A stretch of DNA of 64,000 nucleotides from Trichosporon coremiiforme (Eukaryota > Basidiomycota > Tremellomycetes > Trichosporonales > Trichosporonaceae), in contig BCJJ01000008.1 of NCBI GenBank assembly GCA_039545355.1, positions 496,001 through 560,000 on the forward strand, written 5' to 3'. Both the position numbers and the translations under genes were made by a program. Below the pieces are notes generated by a model, which saw only the letters and a program-made list of their open reading frames with translations, ran no database searches and was not told the DNA's origin. How positions within the stretch are numbered: the first letter of the stretch is position 1; every line of letters starts with the position of its first letter. Below, in pieces: positions 41,400 through 53,021 of this stretch.

Positions 41400-43733
41400 T
41401 TAAGTGACGGGGCGCTCGCGGCGGCGGCCGGTCGCAGGAGGACGGGGGCGGTAGTTGGGCATGTTCGGGACCATCGTGCCGTACTGGGGCTGGTGATGCT
41501 GGTGATACATCGACGTGTGGTTCGGCTGCATCGGGCCAGTCATGACGGGCATCATAGGCGTGAACATCATGGGCTGCGCCATCATCGGCGAACCGTACAT
41601 GGCCACCGTCGGGACGGGGGCCATCGGCATCGGGTACATGCCCAACGCCATCGTGCTCTGTCTCGCCCTAAGAGACGGGTTAAGCGAGTGGCGGCCCTGC
41701 GATCGGGACGTGGCGGGCAGCGAGGGAGCGGGCGAGCGGGTTCGGTGTTCACTCTTGCCAGTCTTGCTGCCGGTAAGCTTCGCGGCCGCCTCGGCGTGAG
41801 CATCCTCGCGAGCGCGCGCGGCTAACGTCGCAGATGAGGCACGTGCCCGGGGGTTGCGTGACGTCTGGTCCTTCGCCTTCAGCGCAGTGATCGCCATGGT
41901 CGACGCGCGCTGCTGAGCGGCAGGGCGAGTGTCCTTCTGGACAAGGGCCGAGGTGGAGACAGATGTGGGCATCATGCTCTTCCGCCTGTGCTCGCGCGTG
42001 ATGTCGGCTCCCACCTGGCGGCGTTCAACATTGCCCGAATCGTTCTCCTGGCGACGTTCGCGTGCCTTGGTGACGACTTCGAGCGCGGTCTGAGCGTCCA
42101 TGACGCGCGAGACCCGGTTCGCGGCATTCTTGTTGATGGCGCGGGCGGGAGCAGTCTGCGAACGGAGGGCGACAGGACGAGACGGGGGAACGTCGCCCTC
42201 CTCGTCGGAGCTGTCGTCCCATGTTGAGGGCTTGGCGGGTTTGCGGAAAGATGAGATTGGTCGGCCAGTCGCCGGAGCAGTCGACATGCGGGTTTGAGGC
42301 TGGGAGCGGATCGAGAGGTTGTTAGCCGATTGCGAGCGGGTCGGAGCCAGGCTCGAACGTTGGGACAGCGACGAGGACGAGCTGGACGGCGTCTCCTGGC
42401 CGCGCATGAGAGCGAGAATGTGATCAGAGAAATCGAGGTCCTCGATTGCGAAGCCCGAGCGAGCCATGGAGATCTGCGAGCACGAGCCGTCTGGGTGATA
42501 GATGAGCATGCGCTCCTCGAACGGCTTGCGGTCGACAAAGTCGCGAACACCGCGGGGACGGATAGCATTCTGGCGAGGCGGCTGGCGAGGTTTAACCTGC
42601 GAGAGCTCTGGCGGACGCTCACCCGCGTCGAGCTTCGTGATGACGTTGCGGACGGCGAGTGCCAGGCGGAGACCGCCCTGTGCCGGCATCAAGTCAGATC
42701 CGGCGCCCTGGTGCGCGTTGACGGACATTGGGAACACGCGCTTCGAGGAAGGGATGGAGAACGCGACCTCGTCAGGCAGGTTGGCGCGCTGACGCATGAG
42801 GACGAGTGCCAACGGGTGTGGCGAGGGCATACGCAGAGATCCGAGTTTGTTCAGCGACACCCTCCTAAGCTGGATCGCGGAGCGCGAGATTCCCTCCGGA
42901 ACCGGAGCCTCGGTTGCCAGGTCGATGGCGCTGGCCCGCGGCGACTCCTGGAGGGTCGTTCCAGACTCGCTGGGGGAAGCGTCGTCGCTGCGGAATGGGA
43001 GGAACGATCCGCGCTTGTTCTTGCTGCCCAGCCAGTTGCGCCAGGAGACCGACTTGGGGCGTCGCTCGTCGTCCTCGGCGAGAGCAGCGGCAAGCTTGGC
43101 AGCGGCCGTGCTGGTCTCATCGGGCGAGTTGTGGGTGCTGTCACGAGGTGTCCTCAGACCGTCAGATCCGTCCGTCGAGCTGCTGGACGACAGGGCGGAG
43201 GAAACAGACTCAGACCTGACGTAGGCGGCGTCTTCCTCAATCGGTGACTCAGTCTCTGGGGCGGCAGACTTGCGGCCGATCATAGCGCGCAGACTGTTAC
43301 CGACCGACACTGGTCGCAGTCGTGACATGCTGCCGCCGTCGGCAGAATGCTCATCCTCCTCATCTCCCGGCTTGACCTCAAGAGCCAGCGGTGACCGGCG
43401 TCGGGCGTCCTTGGCAGTCGGCCCTGGGGGCTGAAGGGACGAAGGCGTCAGGCGCTGCTGATTGAATAGGCCTGGGGGCACCTTGGCATGCTGGTCGGCG
43501 GGAAGAAGCTCTCCTGAGATTGGGCGAGTCAACAGGTAGTCAAAGGTCGGGTCGGCGGGGTGGAGGAGGTAAGCGTTGAGGCCAAAAGGATCGGGGTTGC
43601 CAAAAGTCGGGAACGGCGAGTATGTGTCGAGGAGGGGCTCGGCGACGTTGAGTTCGGGGTAGTCGACCATCAACGTTCCAGTCTTGGACATACGAGGGCC
43701 CAGGGCCGGTGGCGTGCGAAGTGTTTCCCCCAT
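41400..43733 (-). CDS. Large disordered protein with Met-rich C-terminus
   Basis: A 777-residue product read as one exon. The start chosen is ATG 43733 (MGETLRTPPALG); the frame is open further upstream without an ATG. Most of the sequence is Ser/Pro/Arg/Ala-rich and predicted by eye to be disordered. More ordered patches: PFPTFGNPDPFGLNAYLLHP, KSVSWRNWLGSKNKRGSFLP, PLALVLMRQRANLPDEVAFS, and a block with ERMLIYHPDGSCSQISMARS followed by FAIEDLDFSDHILALMRG. The last about 90 residues are rich in Met, Pro, Gln and His (MYPMPMAPVPTVAMYG). Basic and Ser-rich stretches suggest phosphorylation. I recognise no domain. A signalling or RNA-binding scaffold is possible but unproven. The gene has an unusually long pyrimidine-rich region upstream. 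Confidence 0.75.
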   Translation of the reverse strand: MGETLRTPPALGPRMSKTGTLMVDYPELNVAEPLLDTYSPFPTFGNPDPFGLNAYLLHPADPTFDYLLTRPISGELLPADQHAKVPPGLFNQQRLTPSSLQPPGPTAKDARRRSPLALEVKPGDEEDEHSADGGSMSRLRPVSVGNSLRAMIGRKSAAPETESPIEEDAAYVRSESVSSALSSSSSTDGSDGLRTPRDSTHNSPDETSTAAAKLAAALAEDDERRPKSVSWRNWLGSKNKRGSFLPFRSDDASPSESGTTLQESPRASAIDLATEAPVPEGISRSAIQLRRVSLNKLGSLRMPSPHPLALVLMRQRANLPDEVAFSIPSSKRVFPMSVNAHQGAGSDLMPAQGGLRLALAVRNVITKLDAGERPPELSQVKPRQPPRQNAIRPRGVRDFVDRKPFEERMLIYHPDGSCSQISMARSGFAIEDLDFSDHILALMRGQETPSSSSSSLSQRSSLAPTRSQSANNLSIRSQPQTRMSTAPATGRPISSFRKPAKPSTWDDSSDEEGDVPPSRPVALRSQTAPARAINKNAANRVSRVMDAQTALEVVTKARERRQENDSGNVERRQVGADITREHRRKSMMPTSVSTSALVQKDTRPAAQQRASTMAITALKAKDQTSRNPRARASSATLAARAREDAHAEAAAKLTGSKTGKSEHRTRSPAPSLPATSRSQGRHSLNPSLRARQSTMALGMYPMPMAPVPTVAMYGSPMMAQPMMFTPMMPVMTGPMQPNHTSMYHQHHQPQYGTMVPNMPNYRPRPPATGRRRERPVT

Positions 43734-44768
43734 GGCGAAAGATGTAAAGTCAGGCGCGCGGTCCACGGCACTGCTTGCTGCTGTTCGGACTGTCGTGCGG
43801 TGGCGAAACTCGAAGACAACGTCTCACCGAGTCAGCAGCAGTAGCGACCCGCTGGTGGTCAAATGCACAGAAACAGGCGGACAAAAACTGGAGCAGGGTG
43901 ACGCGGACGGGCGCGCAAGGGAGATGTTATTAAGGAGAGTGGTGCGGGTGGGCGAGGGCGAATCGGCTTTGAAGAATCTGGATAGTCAGAATATAATAGA
44001 CAGGACGAAGGGAGAGTACGGGGAGTGAAGAGCGGAGATGGGGAGCAAACCTGCGCGACTGATGGCTACGTTGGACATATCAGTCTGCAAACTTGGCTCG
44101 ATGGCGTCAATGGCGTCAATGGCGCTTGCGACAAGACGACGCACGGGGTGCGATGCACCAACGAAGCGGAGCACGGACCTCAAAAACCAGCCTTGCAGGA
44201 GATGATCATGTGGCCAAGCAAGCAACAGTGGGAAGATTACGGAACACAACACTCCTCTCGGATGACGAATGATGCGTCGACGACGGGAGTGACACGATAC
44301 AACCCCACACAAAGGCTACACGTTCGGCACACTCGGTCATCCAGGCAGGGGACACTCAGCAGGGGCGATTGTGTTCCAGACAGCCTTTCCGCCGCGGCTA
44401 GACGCTGACAGTGCGAGACAGCTGCGCGCGCTGCGCAAACGCCCTTGATAACCCCCGACGCATAGCTTCTGTAACACAGCACACTCACCTAAGAATTCAA
44501 AGACCGGAGTTGGTGAATGGCTAGTCGACGGTTGTCGGAGTTTGAAGGTTGCGAGTGACAAGCCTGCGGCTGACGGCGTGGTCAGGGCGGGATGACGACC
44601 GTCGAGACGGCGAGTCGAAGGAAGAGGGGGGGGAGGGGGGGGATAAGAGGCTCGTCTGCGAGGTTCGTCGCGCAGACTGGGGAATGTGTCTGTGCTCAAA
44701 GGAGAGGAACAGACCTACGTTGAGGCGGGAGATTTCGCTGAACGAGGTGTGGAAAAACGGGGGTCGGG

Positions 44769-44769
44769 N
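44769..44769. other. Ambiguous base (N) in G-rich tract
   Basis: An N sits inside a run of G bases in the likely leader region of the disordered-protein gene, consistent with a homopolymer sequencing problem. Confidence 0.85.
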
Positions 44770-46004
44770 GGGGGGGCGTAAAGGAAGAGCGGTGCGAAAG
44801 TCGAATGGCCGGGGCTGGGTGCAGTCGGCCGTGAGAGTCGAGCAGTCTTTCTAGCAGTCGCGATGAAAGGGAGACAAAGACGAAGGCGATCGGGGATACT
44901 TCGTGTATGTGTGTGGTGGTGAACGGACAAGCGAAACAGACGGACGCGACGGCGAGACCAAGCAAGGAGCAGACGTGCGTCGAAGCTAGAAGTGGTAGTT
45001 ATTAGACTGGCTGCGACGGCGGCGTGGTCGGCATGGATGCCCGATGCGAGCGCACAGCGGTACAGTGGTGGCCGCGGGACGGTTAGGGCTCGATGGGTGG
45101 ACCGACAGGGTCTAACGACGAATCCTGACTATCCTGGCAATCCTAGCTGTGCCCGGTCCTGGCGCTTATCCTGGGTGTCCTGGGTGTCCTGGCTGGAGTC
45201 CTAACTGCCGTGTCCTGGCTGAAACGCGGGTGGCCAACTGCAGCGATCGTTCTCTCAACGTTCGTTTTTTCTTCTTCGCTCGATGATGCGGTCGTCCGCT
45301 TCACCTTTTGTGTTCGGTTTGATGAGAGACAGGCAAGATGTAAGATGAAAGAACAGCGAGCCTGAGACAGCAGAGAGTGATGGGAAGTGTGATGGTAACG
45401 GTCAAGGTCTGATCCGAACGAATGCACCGCAGAACGTGGTTGCGGTTGCTTGGCGACTTGTGCGACATTGGACTGAGTACAGTGGGAGCTGCCGCTCTAC
45501 TCGGTTGGCAGTATCCTGACGTCTGTCTTGGTTGTCCTGCTGTTGAGCTGCTGAATGCATGCTGCAGGGCTGCTCTCTGCTATGCGATTGTGCTGAGCCG
45601 ATGACCGGTAACGGTCCTCTCCTAGATCCTGAGCCTAATTCATGTCGCTGAACGCTATTTCCTCAACTGTGATTTTCGGTCCTCCCGTCCACCGAGTTGG
45701 GGCGGACTCTTCTGCGGCACTTATTACGCAGAAAGTATGCTGCTCTTCACTCCGTTTCTGACGCCGACGCAAACAGAGAAGACGGAGGCGCTGCATAAAG
45801 CTAGGCGGTGTGGGTGCGGTAGTGTGCCAGTGACAAGCTACGGCTCGGAGGTGGATGGAGGACTCTCGTAATAGCGTTGAGACAGAGTGGGATACTGGGG
45901 AACGAGATCGAGCGCCAGGAACAGTCCGCAAGGTACAGCACCGTGCCTACCACGACCTCCGGGTCTCCGGCGCATCCCCGGCCGTACAGTTCGGCTCGGA
46001 GTGC

Positions 46005-46036
46005 TCAGTCAGTCAGTCAGTCAGCCAGTCAGTCAG
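46005..46036 (+). repeat. TCAG microsatellite
   Basis: Eight tetranucleotide units, seven TCAG and one CCAG. Confidence 0.85.
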
Positions 46037-49000
46037 CTGTTCGCATGGTGACGGGTGACGGGAGCTGCATGATGCATTGAGGATCAAGGACTGGGCAGGA
46101 GTGAATGAAACTGTTTGCCGGAGTAGACAGCTCGGGTCGGCAGTACAGTGGGGTGGGACAAATGACGAAGCTAAGGATAGGAGCACGTATGCGATATGCG
46201 ATCGCCGCTGTGCAGTCAGCGCAGTGGAAAGGGGATTGACGGATGTCGGGAGATGAGTGGTGGTGGCGAGTGACGACTGTCGACTGCAGACTCGTTGAGG
46301 CGCTGAGGGCCACAAGGAGGAGGGATTATTTGCAGGCAGCAGGCAGGTAGGCAGGGATGAAACAGGAAAGCTGCCAATGCTGTGCCGACTACTGCAAGTG
46401 GGACATGGGACACTTGTTGTACCACCGTAGCGTGCTGCTGCAAGCGCTGGCACGCTGGTGCGACGCTCGTCAGCCCAGTCACAGATGCAGAATCAAGCCT
46501 TATAGCCACAATCCCTGACTCCCTGAAACCAAGGCACGTCATGATCTCCCTGCAACCCTCTTCAATGCATCACTTTCCCATCTCCCAGATAGCCAGAGCT
46601 TGTACCTTCCAGCAGTCACCTCGCTCCCCTCTCACTCCTGCCAGCCCGATCTCCCGATCTCTGCAGGCGAGCTGTCTAGCTGCCATGCTGCTGCGGTACA
46701 TGGCCGAAGCAGGATCCAAATCTAATGTCACTTCAACCTCGCAACCTTGCCGTTCATGCCGCGTCGCAGTCCAATTCCCGCAGTCAGAACCCATCACCAG
46801 CCATCCCCATTCGGGCAATCTCATCGCTTCCATTTTGATTATTATTGCTCCTTTCAGAGCTTGAACGCCTTGCAAGAGCGCATCACTTTCCTCGCAATGT
46901 CACAACAATTGCATCATCTCCTTCCTCGGGCCCAAAAAACTGCGTCCTCTCCACAGCTACGGATCGGACATTGCGATGGAGACGAGATGGAGCTCGAAAC
47001 CATGCACCTCACCGCGCTAGGTCGCAATGCCCCAAATGTGCAGCGATGGGTGACGAGGGCGCCCCCGGCCGCCGCGGGGCCGTTGCCACTGGACGATCTG
47101 GGCCAAGGAACAGCCATCATGCAGCCATGAAGCCATATCCGTCTCGCGCAAGGAACATGGCTGCATATGGCTGCAGCCTAGTACGCCAGCAGACTATTGC
47201 ACTATTCAACGCTATGGCGGCATGCTGGCTGCGAGGCGCGCCTGGCTAGCCTGGCTAAGTCTGGCTTGCATTCATGTTAATCCTGCGCAGCACATGGGCC
47301 GGCGCTAGTTGCGAGCTTGTGCTGACAGCGTGCCCAGTGGCGCGCCGCGGTGCCCGAGACATGGGCTAGACACCGCCTTGGACGTCACCAGGGCTACACA
47401 TCGTGGCCACCATGCCACCACCCGCCAGTTGCTAGTCTGCTCGTGATGGCGCCTGATGCGATGGCGGATGGCCTGATGGTGCGATCAGGCGACGACAGTG
47501 CGGTGCATCTCGGTGCCTCCAGCCAGGCAAGCCAGGGAGCGTGGGATCCTGGGCTGATCTAGCAGCCCCTGAGGGCGGCCCGCCAGCACTGGGCAAGCTG
47601 AGGGTGGATGAGGTGGACCCTTTCAGGCACGGCGGCCGATTTCTTTGAAAAACCATTCGCGTCCGTTGGATGACGTATATCTGCAGGCACACTCTCCGAA
47701 CGCCCGGCATCGGTAGAGACATATTCAGCATGTTCAGCGTGCTGACTGCGATTGCAGCGATCGCAAGCGACGGTCGCCACTCTGCTCGCCATTCCGCCGC
47801 GGATAACATGCCAGCTGAGCGCCAGAAGAGTCAAAATGACCTTTCCAGGTTAACGCTTCCGCGATCACACCGCGTCGGTTGGCCCGACGACGTTTGGCCG
47901 AACAAGCACGTTCACATAGCGCCCAGGATGTGCAGACGACAGGCTGATCGTGGCGAGATGCCAACCGAGACAGCGAGCAGTGGGATGGACGTCGTATCAA
48001 CTCTCACCGCACAGCCTGAGCGCTTGAAGCATGATTTCGCGCGCTCGCTCGCATGCTCGGCTGCTCGGCGTGCTCGGCGAGCCAGCTTGCGAGCCGTGAG
48101 CAATGGGGAATTGAGTGACAAACCCAGAACTAAGGTAAGGGCGTCAGGGCGTCGCACTGCTGTCGCCTGCCTGCTACCAGAGCGCCAGCCAGCCCACTCT
48201 CGCTTGCAATGCATCAGTGTCACCCCCGTCACGCTTCCTCCCCGCCCCCTGTACATTACACGTTTGATCATCCTGCAACTTTCTTGCCTGCGAGCCTGCA
48301 GAGCTGCAGCGTTGAGAGGAATGATGCATACTGGGGCCGTCGACATGGAGACAAATGTGCCCAGCTTGGCACGCGGCACGGGTTGTGCGCATGTGCAAGC
48401 GATGCGATTTTGGGTCTGGACATGGGTGCAGATCGCATGATCCAGTTCCTGACCTCCTGGCTACTCCCGGTGCCCGACGAGTAGAGTTTGCCCCGCGCTC
48501 TCACTGTGCTCGGAGTCGCATGCTAGGCGCTGCTAGGCGCAAGCTTCACTCTCGCACTCTCGGGCCATGCATAGGAACGCTCGAGGTACGCTTTGACGTA
48601 CACCAGTCAGTTCAGCGCATCAGGACAAGCACCGTTAACGGCACGAAACCGCCCTTGGGTCAACCTACGGCCCTAGTGCAGTACTATGCATATTGCGAGC
48701 GAGCCCGGCATGTCTGGCACGACTCCGGCACTGTCTGCGTGCTCGCAACTCCGAAGCACGTTTGCGCCGAGACCAAGGTTTTCGAAACCCAAGTCCAGAC
48801 GCTGACCCCCCGGCGTGCCGTCCCCGTCACCTCACCGCTGTGAAGGCACGCGGTGGTGACGCTGTGCTCAGCTTGAAAGGCACTGCACGTCGCACAGGCT
48901 GCTTTTCGGCTTTGCATGTCCGCCCAGCGAAACTGGTTGCGAGGTGGAAGGCTCGGCATTCGACTGTCGGTAATGTCCACCAGCCTGCCAGACGTAGCAG

Positions 49001-50954
49001 GCGGGTGCGACGAGCCGTCACAACGTCCATTGCCCCTGCACAGTGTCGAGCGCGTTTCGCCTCTTCAGGCGATACCCTCTGGGGACACGGTCGAGATTGC
49101 GGGACATTGCGGATCCCCTAGTTTTACATCTGCAAGAAGTGGGTGGTCCACCGCCGACATGGGACATTGATACGAGGTTTCGGGAAGCCTGGATATTCAT
49201 TACATTGCTCATTTCAGCTCAGTGCATTTCAGTGCATTTCAGCCTTGCAACAGGCTTCAAGCCCGGTTTGAGGTTCGATCTGAGTTGGCTCTGAGTTGCT
49301 CTGAAGTACAGGAAACGGGGTGAAATCAAGCCCGCATTCAACCTGATTTCAGGACTGGCCAGGACTTTTGAAGAGCCAGATGTGAGACGCTGCGACATCC
49401 GGATCTCAGAGCGAAGGGGGCCACTGGCATTCACTGGCCCTCCACAAGGATGCGATCTGACTGCTCGGCTTGGCTCATTCATATCCCCTCACTGCCTCGC
49501 CCTCGTCTGAGTCATGTTCGCACGCCTGCGCGTTGGGAGCAGATTGCAGCCGTTTCGCGCTGCCAATCGCGAATCGATGAAGTCCCGAGCCCCCCAGGCT
49601 GCCCTCGAGCGTGAGAGTGCGCACGGCGCCGCAACACGCGCAACCGGGGCAAGCGAACAGCCCACCCAAACCTACACCATGAAGAGACGGGTAACTGGCG
49701 GGTAGAAAATTCGCTTTGCCTCTCGCTATACCTCAAGGTCCTTGGCCTTTGCCTTTCGTCTGTCCTAGGACTCGTGCGCGGCGTTTGCTTTCCGCTCAGA
49801 CTGGACAGAGTTATGCTTATGCTGTTGCTACTGTGAGAAAATCTCACATTTCACCCCGGCACATGTCCGTGCAGAGGGCCATGGATCTTTGCGCGGTGGG
49901 CAGAATGCACAGCGCATTCGTTCTGGCATTCGTGCTAGAAGTCCAGCTGCCACCTGTAGACATGAGTGCGGAACAGCAGCGCACATGACCGCCTGGCGAT
50001 TGCTGGACGCCACCTCGTCATTTGTCGCACCGGCCGTCATGTTCGGCAGCCGCTGTGCCGACCGCGATTGTCCTGCTGACAACAACATTAATACAACAGT
50101 TACAGATCCTGGGAACGCTTCGAGGCATGCAGGTGGGCTCAATGCAACCTGCTGCTCCTGGTGGGAGTGAGAGAATGGGAATGCCACTCCAGATGTCGCC
50201 ATACGCTCGGTCCCGACAACGAGAATGCATGCTGGCGACCCAGAGATGAGGTGAGGAGCATGAGGAAGTGAGGCATGTCGAATGGAACATGCCGTGTCTC
50301 ACTCGTGCCTTCTGCCCAATCTTCGCTCAGCTTCGCCTTTTGCCTGTGCTCATGACCGATGCAAACTATGCTGGGAACGAGAAATCGATAGGAATCTACC
50401 GGTAATGCTTCACAGGCCGCTTCGAAGGACACCTGACACCGAGCTCAGCTGACCGAGCGACCCGAAAGACCGTCGCCACCGAGCTTTGAGCTCGACTGCA
50501 AACCTGGCGTGCCGGCAGCTCTATTGTAGGTCGTTGCCGGTGTCGCAGGTGAGCATTCAGTGCCAGCTCTCAAGGTGCCTCAGAGCGCTGCAATGAAGCT
50601 TGCGTCATAGTCTCGTACTCTACTTGGGCCATGAGATGGTGGGAGCTCGACTACGTCTGTCCCCGGGTCTCGCTCCCACTGGGTCGCCCGGTCGCCACCC
50701 GGCTTCCACACGTTCCGGACGGAACGCAGATGAGGCGATGAGGTCATTTCGTCAATGTGGCGAATCCGCGATGTTAGAGGTATCTCTTATCTCTGCACTA
50801 ACTAGGGAGTTGCTTGGCTTCACTTACTACTTACTGAGAGGTAGGGTACTGTAGAGCCATGTCATTCTGCAAAAAGAGCACAAGCCTGCCTCACTGACGA
50901 CCGATGGTTATACTGACATAGAGTACGGTATAGAGAGTCCTTCCGACTTGCCCG

Positions 50955-51047
50955 CCACCGCAGGTGGTACGGCAACGGAAAGCTAACTGCTGACAGCCCG
51001 CAGAGGGCTTTTACTTATGTACAAGACCTCGCCGCGTTGCGGCGAGG
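50955..51047. other. Cluster of three GC-rich stem-loops
   Basis: CCACC-GCA-GGTGG at 50955-50967, AGCCC-GCAGA-GGGCT at 50995-51009, and CCTCGCCGC-GTT-GCGGCGAGG at 51027-51047, all perfect. They lie 86 bp or more beyond the stop codon of the minus-strand membrane protein gene, so they may be in its 3' UTR, or in an unknown transcript on either strand. Confidence 0.5.
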
Positions 51048-51132
51048 GTATGTTTACACAAAGTGGAGATCATCTTCGAGATAGCAGGTGGAGTGACCTG
51101 CACATCGCCTGCCCGGCCGCTTTAGGAGCTGC

Positions 51133-53021
51133 CTACGACCCGAGCGGCTTTGTCTTCGTGGGCAGAGGCGGCGCCTCGGGACGCCGCTCCTCCTCGGGGG
51201 GCATGTCCATGGCACGGAGGTTCTTCTGGTCGTAGCCGCTGTGCAGGTGAAGTGCTCCCTGGCTGGGCGTGGACGACATGTAGCTGGAGCGCGAGTTCGT
51301 ATTCGAGGGAGCCACACCGTTCGGACTAGAGCCGGATGAGGGCCCAGCCCATGCCGGGTCGTAGCTGGGTGGCACCGTGTCCATGCTACCGATTGGTCCG
51401 GCATCGGCCTCCTGCGCCGGGTGGAACGACTGGCGCGGGACGTACGTTTGGCCTGTACTGGAGAGCGAGAACGAGGTGCGGTGCTGTGACGGCGTGCCGT
51501 CGGACAGCAGTTGCTGGCCCTCCGAGGGCGTTGCCGGGCCGGGGTAGCCGGGTTTGCTGCATCAGCACACTGACTTCGACATCAACTCACTTGATAGCTC
51601 CGGCCGGGAGTGGCATCGGGGTTACGTGCATCGCTGACGCCATGGCAGTGTCGTCTACGACGAACTTGTCACTAATGGGTCAGCTCGATGGCACAGGACA
51701 GAAAGCTCACTCGTCCTCCAGAGGGTTGGGGCGGCGGTTGCGGTACCAGATGAAGAACAGCAGTCCGGCCATGAACACCGCGCCGCAGACCCCTCCAACC
51801 TGTTGTTAGCATTAACTCGGCGCACAAACTTACGACACCTCCGACGATCGCGCCGACGTCAGTTCCACTGTCCTCTTCTGTTCGTTTAGTTTATCACAAT
51901 CACCTTTGGAGGTCTCACTCTTGTCCTTCGTGTCTTCCTTCGGAAGGTCCTCTGCTGGCGTCCAGTCCTTGTATGTGCTGAAGCTATTAGAGACCTGAAT
52001 GCGGACACTCAGTTGGCGTTACCGACACTCACTCGCTGGAGAGGTAGTGCAACGCATTGCTGAACTTGAACTTGCGCTGCGGATCGCTGTTGGTGATCGT
52101 GACGTTGTACCTAACGGAGGGGTCCAGCACCACCTGGGAAAAGTAGTAGACACCCTCGATAGGACGAAAGAGATTCGCAGTGACCTCGGCGGGGTACCCA
52201 TCATGAGGCGGGGGGACGATCTTGTACTTGATCTCACCCGCTTCCCGACCGTGAAGGCCACGCATGACGAGACTGGCAGCACCGGGCCAAGTTCTGAAGG
52301 CAATGCTGGCGCCGGGGTCGCCAATGACATGCGGAGATTCGACGGCTGCATCTGCCTGGTTAGCACTGCTCTGACGGCGGAACTGACATGTGGGGTCGAG
52401 CAGGTCCTCTGTCTTCCAAGTGCCGGTCGTGTGGTAGTACTTGTCAATCTCATGGGAGTTGAACTGCGTTGCGTTGAGCCCGCGGACAGGCGAGTCTTGG
52501 GCGATTTGAAAGGCCATGGGGACCGTTTGCAGAAAGGAGACGTTGCGCAGTTGAAATGCTCCGTTGTCGACCGTGAGCGTCATCGTTGGCCACTTGTTGA
52601 CCCGGTCGTCGGCGATCACCTCGATCAGCTTTCGCTCCTCCATACTGCCCTGCTGAATAGCAGTGGTATTGGCGAGGCGACCGTCTCCAGCGACCGTCAA
52701 GGTGAGAGTGCTGTTCCGAAAAACTCGACCCCTCACAACGGCACCGTAGCCGTAGAAACTGGTGGTCACCTTGGCGCCCGGGTGTTCCGTGTACGCTTGC
52801 GGCTCGCGGTCGAAGAGTGGGGGAACGTAGGCACTCACGCCATCCTTCTGCACGGTAGTAGTGAAGTTCCACCCCAGGCTGGGATCGCTGGGAAAGGTCT
52901 TCGGGTCGAAGTCGAACATGGCAGACAGGGGGTTTACCGTCCAGGCTGCCTTCAGCTGGTTCATTTGCGCAGCGGCGGCCGAAGCCAGCAGCACGCTAGC
53001 AAGAAGCCCTGAGCCGAGCAT
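51133..53021 (-). CDS. Type I single-pass membrane protein
   Basis: Predicted 576 residues in six exons, with introns of 25, 26, 34, 39 and 34 nt (5' to 3'). The start is ATG 53021. Residues 1-18 (MLGSGLLASVLLASAAAA) are a signal peptide. The ectodomain of about 310 residues has several N-glycosylation sites (NFT, NST, NTT, NVS, NAT, NVT) and beta-rich segments such as SAYVPPLFDREPQAYTEHPG and DPSVRYNVTITNSDPQRKF. An acidic-lysine stalk (DLPKEDTKDKSE) precedes one transmembrane helix, VGGVCGAVFMAGLLFFIWY, closed by a basic RNRR stop-transfer. The cytosolic tail is Ser/Pro/Tyr-rich and ends PPLPTKTKPLGS. I do not recognise a family. A surface sensor or adhesion-like role would fit the architecture but is not shown. 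Confidence 0.75.
51878..51903 (-). other. Candidate 26-nt intron in membrane protein gene
   Basis: GTGATT donor, CTAAAC branch-like site and ACAG acceptor. Its removal joins SETSK to EEDSGTDVGAIVGG and the transmembrane helix in frame; without it the frame meets a stop. Confidence 0.6.
52008..52032 (-). other. Candidate 25-nt intron in membrane protein gene
   Basis: GTGAGT donor and CTGAG acceptor. Its removal joins HYLSSD to VRIQVSNSFSTYKDWT. The unspliced frame stops at once, and the more typical acceptor downstream (CATTCAG) would put the next exon out of frame. Confidence 0.55.

Larger units (their letters stand above)
43734..51132. other. Extended gene-poor region (7.4 kb)
   Basis: The first about 1.3 kb, read on the minus strand, is pyrimidine-rich (for example around 44620-44700). 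It contains donor-like GTGAGT sequences, notably near 44488, so it probably holds a long spliced 5' leader of the disordered-protein gene. Beyond 45000 only short or unbiased open frames exist, the longest being 256 codons at 47670-48440 without a recognisable motif. Features seen: an N at 44769 beside a G run, a TCAG tetranucleotide repeat at 46005-46036, a 10-bp direct repeat near 49220-49245, and three stem-loops at 50955-51047. No tRNA, rRNA or transposase seen. Confidence 0.5.

Noticed and set aside
42294..43247. A 317-codon plus-strand frame opposite the disordered-protein gene
   Set aside because: Arg/Val/Gly-rich with no motif; a shadow of the Ser/Pro-rich sense strand.
47670..48440. 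A 256-codon plus-strand frame in the gene-poor region
   Set aside because: It starts with ATG but has no motif, no third-position bias and frequent rare codons. It is most likely a chance frame in GC-rich DNA.
52360..52395. An intron-like GTCAGT to CTAACCAG segment in the membrane protein gene
   Set aside because: Removing its 32 nt would break the reading frame, while the unspliced frame is open and continues into the rest of the ectodomain.
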